DNA of 40,389 nucleotides, taken from Vicinamibacteria bacterium. GTDB taxonomy: Bacteria > Acidobacteriota > Vicinamibacteria > Vicinamibacterales > UBA8438. Below the pieces are notes generated by a model that saw only the letters and a list, made by a program, of their open reading frames with translations, did not search any database and was not told the DNA's origin. Below are positions 25,329 through 31,291 of the stretch, piece after piece; the stretch's first letter is position 1, and the number at the start of each line of letters is the position of its first letter. The stretch spans positions 1-40,389 of the forward strand of contig JAJEFC010000188.1 of the NCBI GenBank assembly GCA_022820675.1, in the 5' to 3' direction. The position numbers and the translations under genes are program-made.

Positions 25329-26084
25329 ATGAATTATGACGGCTTAGAGACATCGTATTGGAATGCCCAAATTCGGCGCGTAGAAGAGCTAAGGCAGAAG
25401 ATTGCCACTCGCGCTGAATTGTCCGCAGGGCGCATGCTCCCTGACGATGACGACTTGGTCATTGGTTCTGGCAGGAGACTCCAGGCGACCGTTGTGTTCA
25501 TCGACATCTCCAATTTCTCTAGTCGTCCATCTGCGACGCAAGAAGAGCAGGAACTAATGCTGCGGATCTTGAATCTGTTTTTCACTGAAATGATTCGCAT
25601 TATCGAAGACTACGGCGGCGCGGTCGAAAAGAACACCGGCGATGGACTGATGGCATACTTTGAAGACAGATCCGCCGTGGACCCAGGCGCAAACTCCGTC
25701 AAGCGCGCCCTCGCCTGCGCGCTTACGATGGATGCCACTAATGAGTGGTTGATTGCGCCCGTGCTACGTGCCACCGGTGTGCCCATGCTACAGTTTCGAA
25801 CGACCATGGACTATGGCCCTGTTACAATTGCGAGAATCGGCCCCGCCAAGCGCTTCAATGCCAACGTGGCGATTGGCAATACAGCGAATTTTGCCTCCAG
25901 GATGCTTGGCCTAGTTGGCGCGGGGCAGATTGCGGTCGGATCAAGCGCGTTCGCACGCGTTCCGGATGAATGGCGAACGGCATGGTGCGAATTGGCCCCC
26001 ATAGACACAGGGTGGACGTACACAGGCGGGTCAATTCCCTATCCACTGTATCTCTACAAGGGACGCTGGTCGAGGCTGATATGA
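25329..26084 (+). CDS. pycC: Pycsar nucleotide cyclase (PycC-like)
   Basis: The 251-residue protein is a class III cyclase: VVFIDISNFSS with metal Asp59, KNTGDGLMAYF with metal Asp105, and IGNTANFASR with catalytic Asn187 and Arg191. In adenylyl cyclases the first residue after IG is Asp; here it is Asn184, consistent with another base being chosen. The next gene overlaps by four bases and encodes a Pycsar-type membrane effector, so this should be the pyrimidine cyclase making cCMP or cUMP on phage infection. The substrate cannot be told from sequence. The base composition falls sharply at the gene (28 of 60 bases at 25321-25380 are G or C), a sign of transfer. The GTG at 25320 is an alternative start. 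Confidence 0.82.
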   Translation: MNYDGLETSYWNAQIRRVEELRQKIATRAELSAGRMLPDDDDLVIGSGRRLQATVVFIDISNFSSRPSATQEEQELMLRILNLFFTEMIRIIEDYGGAVEKNTGDGLMAYFEDRSAVDPGANSVKRALACALTMDATNEWLIAPVLRATGVPMLQFRTTMDYGPVTIARIGPAKRFNANVAIGNTANFASRMLGLVGAGQIAVGSSAFARVPDEWRTAWCELAPIDTGWTYTGGSIPYPLYLYKGRWSRLI

Positions 26085-26743
26085 CGGAAGCTAGTGCGCA
26101 GGCACAAGGGTGGAGAGGGACCGACCAAGATGATCTGCAGGCTGCCGCCGGAACCGTGGCGGCGCCATTGCCTACCCCAACCGGCGAACACACTGGCCAA
26201 GCTTCAGAAGAGATGCAGCCTACGACTTCCGCGAGGGCCGGGGTGCGAACGGATCTTGAGGCGAGGGGTGATTTCACGACATTCGCACATCGTTACATCA
26301 GGGATTGCATCAACCTTGCCGACCAGAAAGCGACATTATTTTTCACTGGAGGAACCGCGCTACTTGCGTTCATGTACAACAAGAACGTGTCGGAGCGATG
26401 GCTTAAAGCCCCAATGCAGTGGAATATCCTTGACACTATTGCGTTCTTGGCGATGGCAGCGCTTGCTTTGGGAGTGTTCCTCGCGTTGCTCGTGGTGATT
26501 CCTCGCATGCCTGGGTCTCGCCGCGGCTTCCTGTTTTGGGAGGCAATCGCCGAGTACAAATCTGGTCGCGACTACTCGGATGATCTCGGATTGTTATCGG
26601 GCCCGAGCCTAGTCCAAGCCAAGGCGGAGCACTGCTACGACCTTGCCATAGTATGTCGACGGAAGTACCAGATGTTGCGGTGCGCCCTGTGGACGGGCGC
26701 GGTGGGTCTCGCAGGAGCACTCTTCGTGTTCTTGTTCCTGTAG
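26081..26743 (+). CDS. pycTM: Pycsar membrane effector (PycTM-like)
   Basis: The 220-residue protein overlaps the cyclase stop (ATGA). After about 65 disordered, polar residues comes FAHRYIRDCINLADQKATLFFTGG, the hallmark N..DxKAT helix of the Pycsar effector domain, running into a first membrane helix (about 84-100). A second helix (118-140) is followed by PRMPGSRRGFLFWEAIAEYKSGRDYSDDL, and a third closes the protein (200-220). In described systems cyclic pyrimidine binding makes this protein disrupt the inner membrane, killing or arresting the infected cell. The two-gene coupled order matches known Pycsar operons. Low GC like the cyclase. Confidence 0.8.
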   Translation: MTEASAQAQGWRGTDQDDLQAAAGTVAAPLPTPTGEHTGQASEEMQPTTSARAGVRTDLEARGDFTTFAHRYIRDCINLADQKATLFFTGGTALLAFMYNKNVSERWLKAPMQWNILDTIAFLAMAALALGVFLALLVVIPRMPGSRRGFLFWEAIAEYKSGRDYSDDLGLLSGPSLVQAKAEHCYDLAIVCRRKYQMLRCALWTGAVGLAGALFVFLFL

Positions 26744-27136
26744 GGCAGTACACGGTGACACGCGTCGCCCCGGCGGAGAAGAAGTTTAGCCGACGCCTTG
26801 ACACCTTCAGGAGCTTCAGGAGGAAGTTCCACGGGCCTAGCTAAGCTAGTGGGGCCTGCGGCGTTCCCTGGGTGGCTTGGAAGCTCCGTACGAGCGACCG
26901 CGCCGGGCACCACACGTGCCGATGGCGGCGTCCGTGGGGGCTGGGCCGACACGTTGATTCGGCCGCTCGTCCGTAGCGCCGACGAACTGCCGTTTGGGCC
27001 GGCGGGCGTTTGCTTGGGAATCCCCAACCCGAACACTGGATCTGCGCGACCGTTCTTCGGTGTCCGGGTGACCGCGAGTGCCGTTTCGTGACCGGATCCC
27101 GCATCAACGCAACGACGATCAACATCGGCGGCGACT
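26744..27136. other. 393-base stretch without a recognised gene
   Basis: The stretch follows the Pycsar operon. Open frames exist on both strands but show no family motif, no ribosome site and no sensible opening. A near-palindrome CTAGCTAAGCTAG is at about 26837-26849. It grades into the decayed DUF1552 fragment. Confidence 0.4.
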
Positions 27137-27463
27137 TGGTGGAGCTCGAGCTGCTGGCGCGAGAAGGCGTGGGTGCGCCGCGCTCCCATGCGGAGGTCGG
27201 GATGCGCGCGCTTGGTGTGCTCCTTGCCGGAGGGACACGAGACGCCGGTGACTCGCGCACGGGTCGTAGTCCTGCGGGCAGGCCGATGAGCCGGTCGGGC
27301 AGATCGAGGACCGACTCGCCGTGCTGGCTCGGCGACCTGGATGCGATGCTCGGTCTCGCGCACCGAGTCGAGGTACTCGCTACGCTGTTGCGAGTCGTCG
27401 CCCCCGGCCTCTGCTGAGGTGCGAGATGCCCTGCGTCACCCAGTTGAGGATGCTGCGGTTCGG
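27137..27463 (-). pseudogene. Decayed DUF1552 gene fragment
   Basis: The DNA aligns with the inside of the intact DUF1552 gene at 29477-30829, in the same orientation. Long near-identical runs include the segment coding for HGESVLELPDRPIG, at about 27290-27335, matched at 30010-30050, and the segment GCGTCACCCAGT at about 27434. Relative to the intact gene it has a deletion of about 40 bases near 27255 and several one-base indels that break the frame many times. Peptide scraps such as SVRETEHRIQVAE and QHGESVLDLPDRLIG survive in different frames. It is clearly non-functional. Its composition is closer to the core genome, so the flanking islands may have landed next to an old duplicate. Confidence 0.75.
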
Positions 27464-27517
27464 ACGGCCGTCGAGTCCGGCCGCCCGCGCCGTCCGGGCT
27501 CGGAAGGTGTGGAGGTG

Positions 27518-27532
27518 TTGACAGGTTGTCAA
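27518..27532. promoter_or_regulatory. Palindrome over the -35 element
   Basis: TTGACA-GGT-TGTCAA is a perfect 6-bp palindrome with a 3-base centre that includes the whole -35 hexamer. It is well placed for a repressor to block RNA polymerase. It may also be chance, since half of it is consensus promoter. Confidence 0.4.
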
Positions 27533-27545
27533 AGGGTGGTATGAT
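27518..27545 (+). promoter_or_regulatory. Near-consensus sigma-70 promoter
   Basis: TTGACA (27518-27523), a 16-base spacer and TATGAT (27540-27545) form the strongest promoter in the window. No coding region follows; the transcript would start near 27552 and run into the terminator at 27743-27769. Confidence 0.7.
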
Positions 27546-27551
27546 GAATCG

Positions 27552-27771
27552 ATCTTGGGCTGGCTTTCCGGCCAGCTTGGGAGGGGCCGCAGCGTAGCTG
27601 CCTGCGTTGCCCAGCTTCAGCGGCCGTTGGTGTCGAGCGTTCGGCCACGCACTGGGGGGCCAGGAATCCGTAAGCGATTCGACCGCCTGAGCCGAATTCC
27701 GCACACCTGACCCGCCGAGGTTCCGACATGTGGTCCCCGGCTGAAAAGCTCGGCTTTTCCGAGCTTTTCTC
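27552..27771 (+). ncRNA. Candidate structured small RNA of about 220 nt
   Basis: The interval between a near-consensus promoter and a perfect intrinsic terminator holds no credible open frame (the longest from an ATG at 27541 is 18 codons). It contains predicted hairpins: GCTGGC/GCCAGC with a 6-base loop (27559-27576), GCAGC/GCTGC with a 3-base loop (27589-27601), and others further on. It also has G-runs (GGG, GGGG, GGGGGG). It ends 23 bases from the stop of the convergent two-gene LOTUS operon. I could not match it to a known RNA class; 6S RNA and retron RNA were considered, and no reverse transcriptase is present. Confidence 0.5.
27743..27769. terminator. Perfect intrinsic terminator, bidirectional
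   Basis: GAAAAGCTCGG (27743-27753) and CCGAGCTTTTC (27759-27769) form an 11-bp stem with loop CTTTT, and each strand ends in a T-rich arm. It can end both the small RNA (plus strand) and the LOTUS operon (minus strand, stop at 27794). Confidence 0.75.
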
Positions 27772-27793
27772 TATGTACAGTGGTGCTCATACC

Positions 27794-28552
27794 TCAGAGC
27801 CGTTGCGCATACGGGTCCCGGCCTCGAACATGGCCGTCGGGATACACGTTGACGTATCCCGATTTCCGGCATAACTTCCATCGCTCGGTAGGCGTTGTAA
27901 CGGTTGGAGAATCGCCGCCGTCGGCAGAAACGTCCCAGTGAAACCCGCGTGGCAGCTCACATCCGGCCACATGTAGCATCTCTCGTCCGTGGAAGGCCGC
28001 TGGATCGAGACACCACCTCAACCCCTTGAGGTCCCGCCTCCGACCGCTTGCACCATGCACGTCGCCGAACCGGCGTCGTTGTTCCGGCGCCCCGAGTTCG
28101 GTGTGATGACTCTCGAAAACATGAAACGGAAGACACCGGGGGTCGTGGACGTTCTCGCATCCGATGAGTCGGCACCACGCCTCGTACTCATCGAGACACT
28201 GAGCAACCTTGGCCGCAACATCCGGAAGTGGCGAGGCGTAGGCCTTGTATCGGAGGAACGCCTCAACGGCCATGGAGATGCGCGCACCGGGTATCAACCG
28301 GATACGGGGACTTCCTGTATGGAACACCCCAACCCGGACTCGGTGAGATCGCTTGTACAGCTTGACGGCATCTGCACCGGCAATCCACATCACTGGGCGC
28401 CCGTCGATACGCCGCTCAAGGTTCGGCACCACCTCCTGCAATCGCCATGAGCGCGTGTGGCACTCTCTCCGTAGCGCCTCACGCACGGTCGCGATGCGGG
28501 TACGTTCTCTTCGCGGGAAGACGATCCAGACTTCGCGGGACGCAAAACTCAA
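27794..28552 (-). CDS. Uncharacterised protein, second gene of the LOTUS operon
   Basis: This 252-residue protein starts at TTG in a TTGA overlap with the stop of the upstream LOTUS-like gene, so the two are translationally coupled. I do not recognise a family. Visible features are a basic N-terminal third (residues 14-75, rich in Arg), GRPVMWIAGADAVKLYKRSH, a helical middle (SPLPDVAAKVAQCLDEYEAWCRLIGC), then a patterned C-terminal region: CLPFHVFESHH (140-150), GRRRDLKGLRWCLDPAAFHGREMLHVAGCELPRGFHWDVS (170-209) and ERWKLCRKSGYVNVYPDGHVRG (223-244). The repeated Trp/His-rich motifs look like a conserved fold, perhaps a nuclease or nucleic-acid binder. No membrane segment or signal peptide. 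GC is lower than in the flanking core genes. Confidence 0.7.
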   Translation of the reverse strand: MSFASREVWIVFPRRERTRIATVREALRRECHTRSWRLQEVVPNLERRIDGRPVMWIAGADAVKLYKRSHRVRVGVFHTGSPRIRLIPGARISMAVEAFLRYKAYASPLPDVAAKVAQCLDEYEAWCRLIGCENVHDPRCLPFHVFESHHTELGAPEQRRRFGDVHGASGRRRDLKGLRWCLDPAAFHGREMLHVAGCELPRGFHWDVSADGGDSPTVTTPTERWKLCRKSGYVNVYPDGHVRGRDPYAQRL

Positions 28553-29334
28553 GGCTTCGTTCGCAGGAGAACGGATGACGGGATCTGCACGCGTTCCAAC
28601 TCCTCCGCACTCATCACGCGCAGACAGGCGATCAGACGTGCGCGCAGTTCTTCGCTCCGGCCCGCTCGCGGCACCGCTACATGGGCACCTGACTCATTGA
28701 GCAGATCCTCGGGAGCGGAAAGGTCTTCCGCTTCGAACCAAGCCGCCAGATGCGCATGGACCTTCTTCTTCAGGTACTCGTTCCAACGATGCCTTACAGG
28801 CACGGGAAGAACGCTCGCTGGAAGTCGCCGTTCCGCCCACTGCGCGATCCGATCGTCCCGTTCGTCATCGTCAAGGGTGTCGGCAAAGGCTCTCTTCCAC
28901 TCGTTGAAGCTCTCCTCCGTCAGGGTCGGAAGGACCGGTCCCGATCTGGCGGCTTCGTTCGCGCGCCGGGCAACGCGTTCGTGTAAATCCCAGACATAGT
29001 TTTCATCCCCGGAAAAGTCCAACGTCGCCCGCCAGAGATCGGATCGAATTCGCGCCCGTGCAGACATCGGTTCCACACCGGGCAGCGGAACCGCTTCCTT
29101 CAAGATTGCGATCGGCGGCGTTTGGCTCACGTCGATATCGAGAATCGCGGAATGCCCCCTTACGAACTCCAGGAACGTCGGCGCCCCGTGATCCGTTTCC
29201 CGAAACGTCCGTTCTGTGAGGTCCAACAAGCGATTCTTGAGAACGGCCACACTCATTCTGTACCAATCCGGCCGCCCGCTCTCTTTCGCCTTTTCGAAGG
29301 CGCGCTGGATCAGTGCTTGTGGGTCTGGCGGCAT
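28549..29334 (-). CDS. LOTUS/OST-HTH-like domain protein
   Basis: The 261-residue protein starts with a region that resembles the LOTUS (OST-HTH) winged-helix: DWYRMSVAVLKNRLLDLTERTFRETDHGAPTFLEFVRGHSAILDIDVSQTPPIAILKE (residues 24-80), with the characteristic L(K)xRLxxLT..F.E...G...FLEFV order. LOTUS domains bind RNA, including G-quadruplexes, or recruit partner helicases. The rest is helical and charged (DENYVWDLHERVARRANEAAR, FNEWKRAFADTLDDDERDDRIAQW, HRWNEYLKKKVHAHLAAWFEAEDL) and unassigned. The ATG at 29334 is preferred to the TTG at 29343. It overlaps the next gene by 4 bases. The LOTUS call is from the residue pattern and should be checked. Confidence 0.66.
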   Translation of the reverse strand: MPPDPQALIQRAFEKAKESGRPDWYRMSVAVLKNRLLDLTERTFRETDHGAPTFLEFVRGHSAILDIDVSQTPPIAILKEAVPLPGVEPMSARARIRSDLWRATLDFSGDENYVWDLHERVARRANEAARSGPVLPTLTEESFNEWKRAFADTLDDDERDDRIAQWAERRLPASVLPVPVRHRWNEYLKKKVHAHLAAWFEAEDLSAPEDLLNESGAHVAVPRAGRSEELRARLIACLRVMSAEELERVQIPSSVLLRTKP

Positions 29335-29417
29335 GGCGCTCAAGTTCGAACGGATCTGATGCGGTCTGTCACGCCACCGCCACGGTTGTATTGCATTGCT
29401 GGCGTGCGATAACAGGA

Positions 29418-29446
29418 CCGATGACGGTGGGCGGGCCCGTCATCGG
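29418..29446 (-). terminator. Hairpin after the DUF1552 gene
   Basis: CCGATGACGG (29418-29427) and CCGTCATCGG (29437-29446) are perfect 10-bp arms with a 9-base loop, starting 30 bases past the DUF1552 stop on the minus strand. It separates that gene from the LOTUS operon. There is no clean U-run (TCCTGTTATC follows). Confidence 0.5.
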
Positions 29447-29476
29447 CGTAGGCATCGCGCAGTATGCGGTAGAGGG

Positions 29477-30829
29477 CTAGACCCCGCCGAGCGGCTCGAG
29501 CGGGAGCGAGCCGGTGGCGTCACCGAACTTCTCGGCCGGGACCCCGGCGCGCTGAAGCATGGCGACGAGGAGGTTGTTCATCGGGGTGTCCTTCGAGTGG
29601 CGCAGTACGCGGCCGCCCTTCACCCCGCCGGCCCCGCCGATCATGACCAGGGGCAGGTCGATGTGCGAGTGCTCGTTGGCGTCGCTGATGCCGCCGCCGT
29701 GCAGGACCAGCGAGTGGTCGAGCAGGTTCCCGTCGCCGTCCGGCGTCGACTTCAGCTTGTCGAGGAAGTGCGCGGTCAGGCCGATGTGGTACTGGTTGAC
29801 CTTGGCCCCCTGCTCGAACTTGAGGGGGTCGTGCTGGTGGTGCGACACCGCGTGGTGGGCGGCGTTCACGCCCAGCTCGGGGTAGGCGCGGTTGGTCTGC
29901 TCCTTGCCGAGGGTGAACACGAAGACGCGGGTGATGTCGGCCTTGAAGGCGACGGCCAGCAGGTCGAACATCAGCTTCGCGTGCGCGTCGTAGTCCTCGG
30001 GCACGCCGATGGGCCGGTCGGGCAGCTCGAGGACCGACTCGCCGTGCTGGCGCTCCGCGACCTGGATGCGGCGCTCGATCTCGCGGACCGAGTCGAGGTA
30101 CTCGCCGACGCTGTTGCGGTCGGCCGCCCCCCGCCGCTTCTGAAGCTGCGAGATGTCCTGCGTCACCCAGTCGAGGATGCTGCGGTCCTCCTGGAGCTGC
30201 GCGAGCCGCTGCTCGGGGGTACCGCCGTCTCCGAACATGCGCTGGAAGACGATGCGCGGGTTCGTCTCGTGGGGGTTCGGGGTGGTGGCGGTGCGCCACG
30301 AGATGCTGTTGGTGTAGACGCAACTGTAGCCGTTGTCGCAGTTGCCGATGAGATAGGTCTGCTCCATCGCCAGCTCGAGCGACGTCAGCGGGGTGTCGCC
30401 GCCGATGTGCTGCGCGGCGATCTGGTCCGCGGTGATGCCGTTGCGGACGTCGGCGCCCTCGGTCTCCTTCGGGTGCACGCCGCTGAGCCAGACGGTGCCG
30501 GCCCGCGAGTGCTCGCCGTTGCCGTCGCCGAGGGCCTCGGCCTGCTTCTGGCTGAGGCCGATGGGCACGACGACCTGGTCCTGGAACGGGGCGAGGGGGC
30601 TGAGGGTCCGCGACAGCTCGGTCATCTTCCCGTCGCCGGCCGGCTGCCACGACTGCATCACCGCCCCGTTGGGGATGTAGACGAAGCCGAGCCGGCGCAC
30701 CGGCTTCGCCGCGGTGCTGGCGAGCGCGGTGGCGGCGGGCACCATCGCGTCGAGCAGCGGCAGCGCGAGGCTGACCCCCATGCCGCGGAGGAACGTCCGA
30801 CGGGGCAACGCCATCTTGCTGATGAACAT
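29477..30829 (-). CDS. DUF1552 exported protein
   Basis: The 450-residue protein has a twin-arginine signal (PRRTFLRGMGVSLALPLLDAM) and the DUF1552 body: PVRRLGFVYIPNGAVMQSWQPA, LSPLAPFQDQVVV, HSRAGTVWLSGVHP, SLELAMEQTYLIGNCDNGYSCVYTNSISW, NPRIVFQRMFGDGG, DSVREIERRIQVAE, and LVLHGGGISDANEHSHIDLPLVMIGGAGG. DUF1552 genes nearly always pair with DUF1592-type cytochrome genes; here that gene lies upstream in the same direction. The pair is exported and probably acts in the periplasm on an oxidisable substrate, but the reaction is unknown. AAGGAG lies 11 bases before the ATG. A decayed partial copy is at 27137-27463. Confidence 0.9.
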   Translation of the reverse strand: MFISKMALPRRTFLRGMGVSLALPLLDAMVPAATALASTAAKPVRRLGFVYIPNGAVMQSWQPAGDGKMTELSRTLSPLAPFQDQVVVPIGLSQKQAEALGDGNGEHSRAGTVWLSGVHPKETEGADVRNGITADQIAAQHIGGDTPLTSLELAMEQTYLIGNCDNGYSCVYTNSISWRTATTPNPHETNPRIVFQRMFGDGGTPEQRLAQLQEDRSILDWVTQDISQLQKRRGAADRNSVGEYLDSVREIERRIQVAERQHGESVLELPDRPIGVPEDYDAHAKLMFDLLAVAFKADITRVFVFTLGKEQTNRAYPELGVNAAHHAVSHHQHDPLKFEQGAKVNQYHIGLTAHFLDKLKSTPDGDGNLLDHSLVLHGGGISDANEHSHIDLPLVMIGGAGGVKGGRVLRHSKDTPMNNLLVAMLQRAGVPAEKFGDATGSLPLEPLGGV

Positions 30830-31291
30830 GACAGTCAGTCTCCTTCAACCGAACCGTATCAGACTCCTTGAACGGGCGTGGTCTTTGCAGTTGCGTCAAA
30901 TCTTACATCGAATTCCGTTCGCCACCGTCCGGCCGCACCGGTTGCCAGCTTGCCCAGAGGCCAGCTACAGGCAGTCGCCGAGAAGAGAATTCACCAGACT
31001 GCCGCAGTCTAGCTCACTCCGGCGGCTGCGGATGCAGTTTACTTCCCTGCGAACAGCAAACTCCGTGGGACTGTCGTTGCCGAGCAGGGCCAGCCGCTCG
31101 CAGGCTGTTTCAAGGTCGCGCCGCAGGGCCGTTAGCCCACGCGCACACCGCGGGACCGCGTCCCGCAGGCTGCCATCGACACAGATGGACTGCTCGCGCT
31201 CCGCGGGGGAAAACCTCCCCGCGCAGCAGCAAAGCCAACGATGGCGCCAACGGCCGCGGTCACAACGGTTCGCTCCGCAACTGCATGGTAC
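30830..31291. other. 462-base gap between DUF1592 and DUF1552 genes
   Basis: No complete gene is seen. Two hairpins occur: GCGGGAC/GTCCCGC at 31150-31166 and GCGGGG/CCCCGC at 31203-31222. Reading on in frame after the DUF1592 stop, 108 codons stay open to 30965, and the last part (LTALRRDLETACERLALL, EFAVRREVNCIRSRRSEL) looks helical and protein-like, but no start codon fits. It may be a gene remnant. Confidence 0.4.

Noticed and set aside
26837..26849. Near-palindrome CTAGCTAAGCTAG as a phage or insertion attachment site
   Set aside because: It is a single short copy with no partner at the other island edge and no integrase gene.
27541..27597. 18-codon frame starting in the -10 element of the candidate small RNA
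   Set aside because: It is too short, its start overlaps the promoter, and there is no ribosome site; a structured RNA explains the region better.
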